From [Clostridium] symbiosum (GTDB taxonomy: Bacteria; Bacillota; Clostridia; Lachnospirales; Lachnospiraceae): 64,000 nucleotides of DNA. The stretch is taken from positions 21,368-85,367 of the forward strand of contig JAETSN010000005.1 in NCBI GenBank assembly GCA_021769625.1, written 5' to 3'. Below the pieces are notes generated by a model. That model was not told the origin of the DNA and searched no databases. It saw only the letters and a list, made by a program, of their open reading frames with translations. The first letter of the stretch is position 1. The number at the start of each line of letters is the position of its first letter. Below, piece by piece: positions 18,135 to 27,540 of this stretch. A program made the position numbers and the translations under genes.

Positions 18135-19826
18135 CTATTTATCCATTCCGCACGCATACGCCGCCTCGATCAGCGCACGGTCATGCATGACTGCATCATA
18201 AAAACGGAAACCGCCGGAAAAGTTGTAAGCCTCATAGCCGCTGCCCTCCAGGATCCGGCAGGCAATATAGCTGCGCAGGCCGCTCTGGCAGATGACATAG
18301 ACCGGTTTTTCCTTTTCGATCACCCCGAGCTTCTCCCGCAGTTCATCCACCGGGATATTGATAAAGCCTTCGATATGCCCGTCTACGAATTCTTCACCTG
18401 TTCTCACATCCAGCAAAGTCGCGCTGCCGTCATAAGGCAATTTCTCCATATCGGCAAGATGCCACTGCTTCAGCAGCCCTCTGGCGATATTGTCGATCAT
18501 AAAGCCCGCCATATTCACAGGATCCTTTGCGGAAGAATAGGGCGGCGCGTAGGCAAGATCGAGATCTTTCAGCCCGGTTGCCTTCATGCCTGCATGGATG
18601 GCGGCTGCCAGTACATCGATGCGTTTATCCACACCCTCAAAGCCCACGATCTGGGCTCCCAACAGACGGTAAGTCTTCTTTTCAAAGACCACCTTCATGG
18701 TCATCACCTTGCCGCCCGGATAATACCCCGCATGGCTCATGGGAGAGAGGACGATTGTATCCGTATCCAGACCTGCCTTTTTCGCGTTTGTCTCATTGAT
18801 GCCGGTGACGGCGGCTGTCAGATCAAATACCTTGATGACAGAACTGCCCTGACTGCCAGGATAACGGCTGTCTCCGCCGCAGATGTTGTCCGCAGCGATG
18901 CGCCCCTGTTTATTGGCCGGCCCCGCCAGAGAGATCAGGGCATCCTCACCGGTCACATAGTGCTTCACCTGCACCGCATCGCCCACGGCGTAGATATCGG
19001 GCACGGAAGTCTCCATCCGGTCGTTTACCGCGATGCTGCCCCTGATGCCGAGTTCCAGACCGGCTTCCTTTGCCAGCGCCGTATCAGGCGTAACGCCGAT
19101 GGCCAGCACCACCATATCCGCGTGGAGGGGTTCGTTGTCCTTCAAAAGGACATCCACACCCTCCTCTTTTTCTTCGAAACCCTCCACAGTATACCCCAAA
19201 GCCAGCTTCACGCCGTGTCTGCGCATTTCACCGTGGATCATGGACGCCATATCCGCGTCAAAAGGATTCATGAGCTGTCTGGGGCGCTGGACGATAGTCA
19301 CATCCATACCGATCTCCCGCAGATTCTCTGCCAGTTCCAGACCGATAAAGCCGCCGCCTGCCAATACCGCGGATCTGGGACTATGTTTGTCGATATACTC
19401 TCTGATCCGGAAGGTATCTTCCACAGTGCGAAGGGTGAACAGCCTGTCGATCCCCACACCAGGCAGTCTCGGCTGTGTGGGTTTCGCGCCGGGTGACAGG
19501 ATCAACTTGTCATAGTTCTCCTCAAACTCCCCGCCGGTTTCCAGATTCCTTACGGAAACACTTTTGCGTTCCGGATGGATGGCTGTCACCTCATGATGTA
19601 CCTTCATATCCACACGGAAACGGGAAAAGAAGCTCCCGGGCGTCTGCAAAGTCAGATCCTCCGGGTCAGTGATCACATCGCCTATATAGTACGGCAGCCC
19701 GCAGTTTGCGTAGGAAACATATCCCGAACGCTCAAAGACAATAATTTGGGCCTGTTCATCCAATCTTCTGATTCTTGCTGCTGCTGTGGCGCCACCTGCC
19801 ACACCTCCTACAATGACAACCTTCAT
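18135..19826 (-). CDS. CoA-disulfide reductase with C-terminal rhodanese domain (CoADR-Rhd)
   Basis: FAD/NAD-linked reductase (VIVGGVAGGATAAARIRRLDE), active-site context SYANCGLPYYIGD, rhodanese CQSGLRS. Confidence 0.92.
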   Translation of the reverse strand: MKVVIVGGVAGGATAAARIRRLDEQAQIIVFERSGYVSYANCGLPYYIGDVITDPEDLTLQTPGSFFSRFRVDMKVHHEVTAIHPERKSVSVRNLETGGEFEENYDKLILSPGAKPTQPRLPGVGIDRLFTLRTVEDTFRIREYIDKHSPRSAVLAGGGFIGLELAENLREIGMDVTIVQRPRQLMNPFDADMASMIHGEMRRHGVKLALGYTVEGFEEKEEGVDVLLKDNEPLHADMVVLAIGVTPDTALAKEAGLELGIRGSIAVNDRMETSVPDIYAVGDAVQVKHYVTGEDALISLAGPANKQGRIAADNICGGDSRYPGSQGSSVIKVFDLTAAVTGINETNAKKAGLDTDTIVLSPMSHAGYYPGGKVMTMKVVFEKKTYRLLGAQIVGFEGVDKRIDVLAAAIHAGMKATGLKDLDLAYAPPYSSAKDPVNMAGFMIDNIARGLLKQWHLADMEKLPYDGSATLLDVRTGEEFVDGHIEGFINIPVDELREKLGVIEKEKPVYVICQSGLRSYIACRILEGSGYEAYNFSGGFRFYDAVMHDRALIEAAYACGMDK

Positions 19827-19827
19827 G

Positions 19828-20163
19828 CTATCGTTCCACCTTTCCTGAATAAGCGGCGATACCGCCGATATTGTTTACATTGGAGTATCCCATCCGCTGC
19901 AGCATAGCTGCTGCCTGACGGCTGCGGGAACCGGAATAACAATATACAAACAGCGGCGTCTCTTTATTTTTTGCCACAGAAACCACTCTGTCCATGCTCT
20001 GCAGCGCCACATTCACGCTGCCGGGAATATGCCCCTCCCGGTATTCATCCGGGGTGCGCACATCCAGCAGGACTGCGCCCGGAATCATCTTATATTCTTT
20101 TACTCCCTGATTGATATCCGGTTGTTTGAAAAAGTCTAAAAATCCCATTATTGTACCTCCCAT
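19828..20163 (-). CDS. Rhodanese-like domain protein
   Basis: LLDVRTPDEYREGHIPGSVNV...VYCYSGSRSRQAAAML. Confidence 0.9.
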   Translation of the reverse strand: MGGTIMGFLDFFKQPDINQGVKEYKMIPGAVLLDVRTPDEYREGHIPGSVNVALQSMDRVVSVAKNKETPLFVYCYSGSRSRQAAAMLQRMGYSNVNNIGGIAAYSGKVER

Positions 20164-20241
20164 TTTCTTTTATGGCTTCATGATAATGGAAAATGCGGCC
20201 GGCTTCCGTGATGATATCACTTAACATACCAAAAATATTTA

Positions 20242-20279
20242 TAAAACCGCGCTTCCATCGTTATAAAGCGCGGTTTTAT
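20242..20279 (-). terminator. Terminator downstream of sortase gene
   Basis: AAAACCGCGCTT...AAGCGCGGTTTT hairpin. Confidence 0.75.
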
Positions 20280-20341
20280 ATGTTTTGTATCCTTATTTTC
20301 TCCGGTATTATCAGCATTTTCAGTAAAATGCTTTATTATCC

Positions 20342-21118
20342 TTAATCCTCCTCAAACGGCACCAACATCCCGTGCAGCACATATCTGGCATCTTCATAAT
20401 CATATTCACAGGTGGATAACAGCACATACTTCCCGTTCGGATCCGTCTCTATATCCGCACTGAAGTCCGAGTTGGCATGCGCCATCTGCAGGTAATCATT
20501 CAGTTCCTGACAGGGTCCCTGAAAAATCGTATAGGTATCTGAAGTAGCAGGCGTTGTATATCCGCTGAACAGTTTTATCTGATAATCCTGTTCCGGCGTC
20601 AAAAGCCAGAACACCGGATGTTCTTCATAATAATTTTGATCAGCCCAGTTTCTGAGCGTCGCAAACATAGAACCGTTTTTCATATGGTGCCCGTAGATGA
20701 TCGTATTGGAATCTGCAAACCCCGGTGTGTTGAGCGCCTCCACAAATATGGAGCCGGCACGGTTCGCCGCCCTGTCATATGTATGGCCTAAATAAAAATC
20801 ATTATCCTCTCCCTGCAGCACCGGATAGTTGACAGCCGTCCCTTCACAGTAGATCCAACCTACCACATCACTGTTCACACTCTGCAGCGCCGCAAAATCC
20901 ACTGTGATCGGCACGCCCTCTGTACCTTCTTCCGGATCCTTCCCCGTATCTTCTGAACTTCCTTCTTTTCCCGCTTCCACGGTAAATTTTGATGCAGACT
21001 CTTCATATAACTTGTCCGTCATACGATATCCCATCATGATCTGCAGAAGAAATGCCAATGAGGAAAAAAAGATGATGCACAATACTATTATTAAAACGAT
21101 ACGAATTTTTTTACTCAT
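20342..21118 (-). CDS. srtB: Class B sortase
   Basis: N-terminal TM; IIYGHHMKNGSMFATL and catalytic LLSTCEYDYEDARYVLHGML. Confidence 0.9.
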   Translation of the reverse strand: MSKKIRIVLIIVLCIIFFSSLAFLLQIMMGYRMTDKLYEESASKFTVEAGKEGSSEDTGKDPEEGTEGVPITVDFAALQSVNSDVVGWIYCEGTAVNYPVLQGEDNDFYLGHTYDRAANRAGSIFVEALNTPGFADSNTIIYGHHMKNGSMFATLRNWADQNYYEEHPVFWLLTPEQDYQIKLFSGYTTPATSDTYTIFQGPCQELNDYLQMAHANSDFSADIETDPNGKYVLLSTCEYDYEDARYVLHGMLVPFEED

Positions 21119-21161
21119 TGTTTATCAGCAGCTCCTAAAAAGTACAGTTTTATCCCATATC

Positions 21162-22508
21162 CTACAGCCTCTTTAACAGCGCTTCCCTCTGCTCCTCATA
21201 CCCCGGTTTCCCGAGCAGTGCGAACATATTCTTCTTATAGCTTTCCACGCCCGGCTGGTTAAACGGATTCACACCCAGCAGATAGCCGGATACGCCGCAG
21301 GCAAACTCAAAGAAGTAGAAAAGCTGTCCCAGATAAAACTCGTTTACTTCCGGAATCTTCACCATAAGGTTCGGCACCTGTCCGTCGGTATGGGCGAGGA
21401 TCGTTCCGTTCATCGCGGACTTATTTACAAAGTCAACCGTCTGGCCCGCCAGATAGTTCAGACCGTCAAGATCCACAGGCTCTTCCCCGATCGTGAGGGT
21501 TTCCCTGCTCTTCTCCACATCGAGCACTGTCTCGAACATGATCCTTGCGCCGTCCTGAATAAACTGTCCCATGGAGTGCAGGTCTGTAGTCAGATCTACG
21601 CTGGCAGGGAAGATACCTCTCTGGTCTTTTCCCTCGGACTCGCCGTAAAGCTGTTTCCACCATTCGGAAATATAGTGGACCGCAGGTTCATAGTTTGCCA
21701 GGATCTCGACTTCTTTGCCTTTTCTAAGCAGGATATTGCGGACCGCCGCATACTGCAGCGCATCGTTTTCCTCAAACGCATTGTTAAGCGCCGCTTCCCT
21801 GCCGCTTGCCGCGCCTTCCATCAGTTTATCAATGTCCGCGCCGGATACTGCGATCGGAAGCAGGCCCACCGCCGTCAGTACGGAGAAACGGCCGCCCACA
21901 TCGTCGGGCACTACGAAGGTTTCGTATCCTTCTTCTGTCGCAAGTTTCTTTAACGCGCCTCTCGCCTTATCGGTGGTCGCGTAAATTCTCTTCGCCGCGC
22001 CCTCCTTGCCGTATTTCTTCTCGCACATCTCTTTAAAGATGCGGAAAGCGATGGCAGGCTCTGTCGTCGTGCCGGATTTGGAGATGATATTAATGGAGAA
22101 ATCCCGATCCCCGATCACATCCATTAAATCTTTCAGATAAGTGGAGCTGATGGAGTTGCCGCAGAAATAAATTTCCGGTGTCTTCCTGACAGACTTGTCC
22201 ACTATATTATAGAAGCTGTGGCGCAAAAATTCGATCGCAGCCCTTGCCCCCAAATAAGAACCGCCGATACCGATCACCAGAAGTACCTCGGAATCACTCT
22301 GGATCTTCTCCGCCGCTTTTTTGATCCTGGAGAACTCTTCCTTATCATAATTCACCGGAAGATCGATCCATCCCAAAAAGTCATTTCCTGCGCCGGTTCT
22401 GCCGACCAGAACTTCTCTTGCATCCGACACGGGTTTTTTCATATTTTCTACTTCGTGTTCCGCGATAAAGGGTGCCGCCTTAGAATAGTCAAATGTTACT
22501 TTGCTCAT
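21162..22508 (-). CDS. pgi: Glucose-6-phosphate isomerase
   Basis: [50 protein letters not shown]. Confidence 0.97.
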   Translation of the reverse strand: MSKVTFDYSKAAPFIAEHEVENMKKPVSDAREVLVGRTGAGNDFLGWIDLPVNYDKEEFSRIKKAAEKIQSDSEVLLVIGIGGSYLGARAAIEFLRHSFYNIVDKSVRKTPEIYFCGNSISSTYLKDLMDVIGDRDFSINIISKSGTTTEPAIAFRIFKEMCEKKYGKEGAAKRIYATTDKARGALKKLATEEGYETFVVPDDVGGRFSVLTAVGLLPIAVSGADIDKLMEGAASGREAALNNAFEENDALQYAAVRNILLRKGKEVEILANYEPAVHYISEWWKQLYGESEGKDQRGIFPASVDLTTDLHSMGQFIQDGARIMFETVLDVEKSRETLTIGEEPVDLDGLNYLAGQTVDFVNKSAMNGTILAHTDGQVPNLMVKIPEVNEFYLGQLFYFFEFACGVSGYLLGVNPFNQPGVESYKKNMFALLGKPGYEEQREALLKRL

Positions 22509-22628
22509 TGTTTTGCTCCTTTTCTCAATTTTTGCCCTGTCTTATCTGAAAGTTCAGACAGTCACTGAATTTACTAGATTCAGTTTAACAAAGAACCGTT
22601 TTTCTTTCAATAGAATTTCAACAGAAAT

Positions 22629-23471
22629 TCAGTAAGAATCATAAACAAATTCCAATAAAAGTCCTTCCAACTCCTTCATTTCTTCCGGCGCAAGTTTTTT
22701 CTCCTCCCCCTTCTTTTTGTGCGCGGTAAAATCCGCGATCTCCGTCGATTTTTCCCCTGCCCTTACAGACTTCTCTCCGGTATCTCCTTTTCCGCTATCA
22801 CCACCGCTGTCTTCTATTCTTTTTCCATATCCTTCTCTGCGATCATCTGCTCTTTTTATGTATTCTTTTTCCGGGCCGGTATTCTCTTCCCGACGAATAC
22901 CGTCCTCTCCTCCCTCCGCCTCCAGTCTGTCCAGCCGTTCCTGTTCTTTCTTTGACTGGGGAATCCGCACGCTGATGTTATTTTCCAGATAATCTATTAA
23001 ATTGGTCTTTAAAACTTCCTTTTTCCCCTTCAGGTCCACCGCCGCCGAAATGGAAAAATAGGCATAGAGCATCACAAAAGCAGACAGATAATAGGCAAGG
23101 ATCTCCCCGATCGTTTCTCCCACGATAATGCCCCGGCAGGCTCCGGCCCCCGTTATAAAAATGGAAAGCAAAAGGAGCTGTCCCCCCAGATGCTCTATGC
23201 TCTTTGCGGACAGCGGGCCGAACTTAATGCCATGCAGGAACTTGTCCACAAAAACAGGGATATTCACTACTTTCTCATGCAGTTCATATCGGTTGGTAAA
23301 CTTCAATTTACATGTTTTCAGCATTTTGTTTTTTGTAGATGACATATTATATGTCTCTTTTATCATATTTTGGTAAAGAAAACCTGTTATGATCTGGCAT
23401 AGCAGACTGAAAATAAACAATACTAATATTACACCGGCAAGTATTTTATGTTCTGTAAAAAGGCTTTTCAT
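22629..23471 (-). CDS. Uncharacterised membrane protein with long charged C-terminal region
   Basis: Three likely TM segments then an E/K/R-rich low-complexity domain. Confidence 0.7.
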   Translation of the reverse strand: MKSLFTEHKILAGVILVLFIFSLLCQIITGFLYQNMIKETYNMSSTKNKMLKTCKLKFTNRYELHEKVVNIPVFVDKFLHGIKFGPLSAKSIEHLGGQLLLLSIFITGAGACRGIIVGETIGEILAYYLSAFVMLYAYFSISAAVDLKGKKEVLKTNLIDYLENNISVRIPQSKKEQERLDRLEAEGGEDGIRREENTGPEKEYIKRADDRREGYGKRIEDSGGDSGKGDTGEKSVRAGEKSTEIADFTAHKKKGEEKKLAPEEMKELEGLLLEFVYDSY

Positions 23472-23728
23472 GTTACAGGCTCCTTTCTCCCGTTTATGTC
23501 AGTTTCAGTATAATCCGGAAAAAGTCTCTCGCTCAACAAAAACTCTTCGCTGTATTTTTACAAAATATGGGGGCATTTTTACTCTTTCTCTGGAAAACGA
23601 CATTATTTTCTGCTATAATTTCTTCTTAATAAAATAATTTTGTTGATAACAAAATCAACGGCTCTTCCGCTAAATCCGCCGGACGGATCTGAAAGCGGCA
23701 GGAACCAGTACAGAAGGGAGAATGGAAC

Positions 23729-23974
23729 ATGCATTACAAACCATCAGGAGTCTGTTCCCAGGGGATTGATTTTGAACTGGAGAACGGCATTGTAAAAGGA
23801 GTTCGTTTTACAGGCGGCTGCAGCGGAAATACGCAGGGCGTTGCGGCTTTGATCGAAGGAATGCCCGCAGAAGAAGCCATCCGGCGGCTCAAAGGGTTAA
23901 AATGCGGATTTAAACCTACTTCCTGCCCCGACCAGTTGGCAAAAGCATTGGAAGCAGCACTTGTCAGTCAGTAA
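23729..23974 (+). CDS. TSCPD domain-containing protein (TIGR03905-like)
   Basis: GLKCGFKPTSCPDQLAKALEAAL, FTGGCSGNTQGVA. Confidence 0.88.
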   Translation: MHYKPSGVCSQGIDFELENGIVKGVRFTGGCSGNTQGVAALIEGMPAEEAIRRLKGLKCGFKPTSCPDQLAKALEAALVSQ

Positions 23975-23991
23975 ATGCGGAGGTCGTTTTC

Positions 23992-25062
23992 ATGTCAAAA
24001 AAAATTATTTTAACAGGCGGCGGCACTGCCGGCCATGTCACGCCGAATATTGCACTGATTCCCCATTTGAAGGAAGCAGGCTATGAAATAGTTTATATTG
24101 GCTCCTATGAGGGAATAGAAAAAAGATTAATTTCCGATTTTCCGGAAATTCCATATTACGGTATCGCAACGGGAAAATTCAGGAGATATCTGGATCTTAA
24201 GAACCTGACTGATCCGTTCCGAGTGATAAAAGGCTTTGCCGAAGCAAAAAAGATCTTAAAGCGTGAAAAACCTGACGTTCTATTTTCCAAAGGTGGCTTT
24301 GTCAGCGTACCCGTCGTCAGGGCGGCGGCTTCCCTGCATATCCCCTGCATCATCCATGAATCCGACATGACGCCGGGGCTTGCTAACAAGCTCTGCATCC
24401 CGATCGCGCAGAAGGTCTGCTGCAACTTCCCGGAAACTTTAAAAATGCTGCCGGAAGAAAAGGCTGTGCTGACCGGTTCCCCGATCCGCGAGGAATTGTC
24501 CAGCGGAAATAAAATCGCCGCTTTGGAGCTCTGTAAATTCACCGTCTCCAAGCCGGTCGTCATGGTCATCGGCGGCTCTTTAGGGGCGGCAAGCGTGAAT
24601 CAGGTCGTGCGGGATGCCCTCGATGCGCTGCTGCAGGACTTTCAGGTGGTTCATATCTGTGGTAAGGATAAAGTGGATAATCTGCTGCTCAATGTCAACG
24701 GTTATAAACAGTTTGAATATTTGAAGACGGAGCTGAAAGATGTGTTTGCCATGGCGGACGTTATCATTTCCCGGGCAGGCGCCAACGCGATCTGTGAGCT
24801 TTTGGCCCTGAAAAAGCCAAACCTGCTGATCCCGCTGCCGGCAGGCTCAAGCCGCGGCGACCAGCTCTTAAATGCTGCTTCCTTCGAATCGCAGGGATAC
24901 AGTATGGTGATCCAGGAGGAAGATCTGACACCGGAGCTTCTTGTGGAAAAAGTGCAGGAGTTGTATTTTACGAGGCAGATTTATATCGATGCGATGAACA
25001 GTTCTATGCAGATGAGTTCTATCAGTTCCATTATGAAGCTGATCCAGGAGGCGACTGCCTGA
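23992..25062 (+). CDS. murG: MurG-type UDP-GlcNAc:lipid I GlcNAc transferase
   Basis: ILTGGGTAGHVTPNIALIP; IISRAGANAICELLALKKPNLLIPLPAGSSRGDQLLNA. Confidence 0.9.
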   Translation: MSKKIILTGGGTAGHVTPNIALIPHLKEAGYEIVYIGSYEGIEKRLISDFPEIPYYGIATGKFRRYLDLKNLTDPFRVIKGFAEAKKILKREKPDVLFSKGGFVSVPVVRAAASLHIPCIIHESDMTPGLANKLCIPIAQKVCCNFPETLKMLPEEKAVLTGSPIREELSSGNKIAALELCKFTVSKPVVMVIGGSLGAASVNQVVRDALDALLQDFQVVHICGKDKVDNLLLNVNGYKQFEYLKTELKDVFAMADVIISRAGANAICELLALKKPNLLIPLPAGSSRGDQLLNAASFESQGYSMVIQEEDLTPELLVEKVQELYFTRQIYIDAMNSSMQMSSISSIMKLIQEATA

Positions 25063-25089
25063 AAAAGAGTTGTTAAAAAGATTATTATC

Positions 25090-25232
25090 CGGACGCTGGT
25101 AGAATAATAAAAACCTCCGTCGCCACGCTTTCGCTCCAAAAAAGCGTAACGGACACTAAGCTCGTGAAATACCTCGCTAAGTGCCGACGCTTTTTAAGGG
25201 GCTCCTTGAGGTTTTTATTATTCTACCAGCTG
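25090..25232 (-). repeat. Dispersed structured element F1, copy 2
   Basis: Minus: CAG-CTGGTAGAATAATAAAAACCTC...GAGGTTTTTATTATTCTACCAG-CGTCCG; 22/22 complementary arms (25208-25229 and 25096-25117). Confidence 0.9.
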
Positions 25233-25256
25233 GTTATAGATAAGCACTAATTTAAT

Positions 25257-26921
25257 TTATCGTTCTTTTATATTCTCAATTACAAGAGAGCCATCTTCCA
25301 GATGGATCTCAGCTTTCAGTTTGATGCTCAGCGGAAAGCTCACCTCTTCGCCGTCTTCATTTACAAAAGACGCTTCCATTCCAAAGTACAGGAAAAGTCC
25401 TTTATCTGCTGCGAATTCTCTTTCCGGGGCGAGATTTACTGCCTCGTATATCAGGTTTTTCCTTGCTTCGTCCGGCAGTTCCTCAGGTTTTCCAAAAGTA
25501 TCTTCCATTAAATACAGCTGGACAGAGCCTAAAGCCTCATCGTATTCCGCTTTTAACTGATGTATGATCTGACTCTCATAGTCGCTGACGGAGAGGACAC
25601 TGGCAGACCAGTTTTCTTCCTGCAGGGATATGATCCAGAGCTCTCCCGCCTGCTGCACCGGTACTTCTTCCGGTTCTTCGGATACCTTTATGTCATTTCC
25701 GGAGACGGCCGGCTTATCATTCTCTGCAGCCGTTTTGTCGGTATTGCCTGCGGAAGCGCTTTCCTGTGCGCTGCTTCCCGCCGCTTCCTGTGCAGAAGAT
25801 TTTGCTTTTTTGCCATCCGCAGGATCTGTTTCTTTCCCTGTCGCAGTATTTTCCGACGATCCCACTGTTTTATTCGTCGATGCATTTTCCGGCGTTTCTG
25901 CCACTTTACTTGTCGTTGTATTTTCCATGCTTTCCGACGTTTTATTTGTTGATGTATTTTCTGCCCCGGTTTCCGCAGCCTTTTTCTCCAGTGTATCGCC
26001 TGCCGCAGTCTTATCTTGACCGGATGCTGTCTCTTCCGCCGCCTCTTTATTTTTATTGCTGTCCGTGTTTTCTGAAGATTCTCCGTTTTCTCCCGCTGTT
26101 TTATCCAACCCCTCTATATCTTCCTTTGATATCATTTCCATCTGCGGTTCGCCATTGTACAGCAGGATGACCAGTTCTTCCTCCCCGTCGCCGTCCGCAT
26201 CCGCAAAAGATAGCTCCGGCAGCTTTTTCGTGCTGTTCATATAATTCCAGTCATAATACTGACAGGTATCTTTCACCCGGAGGGCAGTCCCCATTACCCT
26301 GCCATTTTCGTGATATCCGTAGAGGGAGACATCTTTTTCCGGCAGCTCCGCCAGCAGGATCGTCCGAAGCTTTTCCGGTGTATCCGCATAGCGTTCTTCC
26401 ATATCGGGTGTATAAACTTCCGTTACCTCTTTCAATTTCTCCGGCGTCATTTCCGCTTTCCAGGCATCAATTCCCTCAAGAACCTCTTCCGGTTCCTGCT
26501 CCGCCGGCTGCTCCGATGCCTCATTCTCCGAGACGGTGTCATTATCGCTCACAGAAGGCAACGCCTCCTCCGGCGCCTGTTCCGTGACCTGCTTCTCTTC
26601 TTTTGCCTTGCTGTTTTCCTCATCCAGCGCAATGATATCCGCTTTATAGCTTCTGACGATCACTGCTTTCGCCACGCTTTTTACCACAGGTATCTTTATC
26701 GCTGTCTCCGCGAATGCATAGGAACTGTTCACCCCTATCGTCAGGCACAAAAACAGAATAGCCGCAACAGAACCCGCCATCCTGATGACACGGTTACGCC
26801 AGGCAGCCGCTTTTTTACGCCTGTCCGCAGCGACCGTCTGTCTTACCATCAGCAAAAGCTCATCCGGTATCTCTATATCTTCATATTTCAGTTTTTCTTC
26901 CTGAAAATAGTTATGCTTCAT
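25257..26921 (-). CDS. Putative membrane anti-sigma factor / ECF-regulated protein with low-complexity extracellular region
   Basis: Overlaps the sigma gene; N-terminal cytoplasmic segment, one TM, Thr/Asn/Glu-rich region, C-terminal globular domain. Confidence 0.7.
   Translation of the reverse strand: MKHNYFQEEKLKYEDIEIPDELLLMVRQTVAADRRKKAAAWRNRVIRMAGSVAAILFLCLTIGVNSSYAFAETAIKIPVVKSVAKAVIVRSYKADIIALDEENSKAKEEKQVTEQAPEEALPSVSDNDTVSENEASEQPAEQEPEEVLEGIDAWKAEMTPEKLKEVTEVYTPDMEERYADTPEKLRTILLAELPEKDVSLYGYHENGRVMGTALRVKDTCQYYDWNYMNSTKKLPELSFADADGDGEEELVILLYNGEPQMEMISKEDIEGLDKTAGENGESSENTDSNKNKEAAEETASGQDKTAAGDTLEKKAAETGAENTSTNKTSESMENTTTSKVAETPENASTNKTVGSSENTATGKETDPADGKKAKSSAQEAAGSSAQESASAGNTDKTAAENDKPAVSGNDIKVSEEPEEVPVQQAGELWIISLQEENWSASVLSVSDYESQIIHQLKAEYDEALGSVQLYLMEDTFGKPEELPDEARKNLIYEAVNLAPEREFAADKGLFLYFGMEASFVNEDGEEVSFPLSIKLKAEIHLEDGSLVIENIKER
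25846..25989 (-). repeat. Four degenerate 36-bp (12-aa) in-frame tandem repeats
   Basis: ENTSTNKTSESM / ENTTTSKVAETP / ENASTNKTVGSS / ENTATGKETDPA. Confidence 0.8.
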
Positions 26922-27498
26922 TCCGGCTTTCCCTCTCCGCCTTTTTTAATGATTTTCCATATCTCGTTAAAAGTTCTTCATCTTCTTTTTCCAGTTCTTT
27001 CCCCAGCTTCTTACAGGCCGCGTACAATCTGGATTTTACCGTATTCAGGTTGGTATCCGTAATCTCCGCAATCTCTTTCAATGTTTTTTCTTCAAAGAAA
27101 TGCAGTTGGATCACGATCTGCATATCTGTCGGCAATTCGGAAATTTTAGAGACAATCTCTATCTTAGGTTCATAGGCCGGCTCTTCATAGCTTCCTTCCA
27201 AAAGATCATTATCCGACTCATCCCATGCTATGTATTTTTTTTCTTTCCGCAGATACATCAGGCTTTCATTGATCACAATACGGTAAAACCAGCTCGCCAT
27301 CGCCTCTTCGCTCTGCAGTTTTTCATAATTTTCCAACGCTTTACATATGGCATTCTGCACCACATCCAACGCCGCCTCCCTGTTTTTCACATAATAAAAA
27401 GCGGCACGGTAAAACTGGTTCTGATTTTCCACAATGTGTTTCACCAGAGAGTCATACAGTGCTTTCTTAGACATATCTGTATTCCTTCCTACTTTCAA
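26911..27498 (-). CDS. ECF-type RNA polymerase sigma factor
   Basis: Region 2 (FYRAAFYYVKNREAALDVVQNAICKAL) and region 4 (LKEIAEITDTNLNTVKSRLYAACKKL). Confidence 0.92.
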   Translation of the reverse strand: MKVGRNTDMSKKALYDSLVKHIVENQNQFYRAAFYYVKNREAALDVVQNAICKALENYEKLQSEEAMASWFYRIVINESLMYLRKEKKYIAWDESDNDLLEGSYEEPAYEPKIEIVSKISELPTDMQIVIQLHFFEEKTLKEIAEITDTNLNTVKSRLYAACKKLGKELEKEDEELLTRYGKSLKKAERESRNEA

Positions 27499-27540
27499 GA
27501 TGCTCTTCTCTTAAGTTTTGTTTAAATTATTTTCAACTTT

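Noticed and set aside
18183-19496. 437-aa plus-strand ORF
   Set aside because: Shadow of the CoA-disulfide reductase gene.
25846-25989. CRISPR-like regular repeats
   Set aside because: Units are contiguous 36-bp in-frame coding repeats with no spacers and no cas genes.
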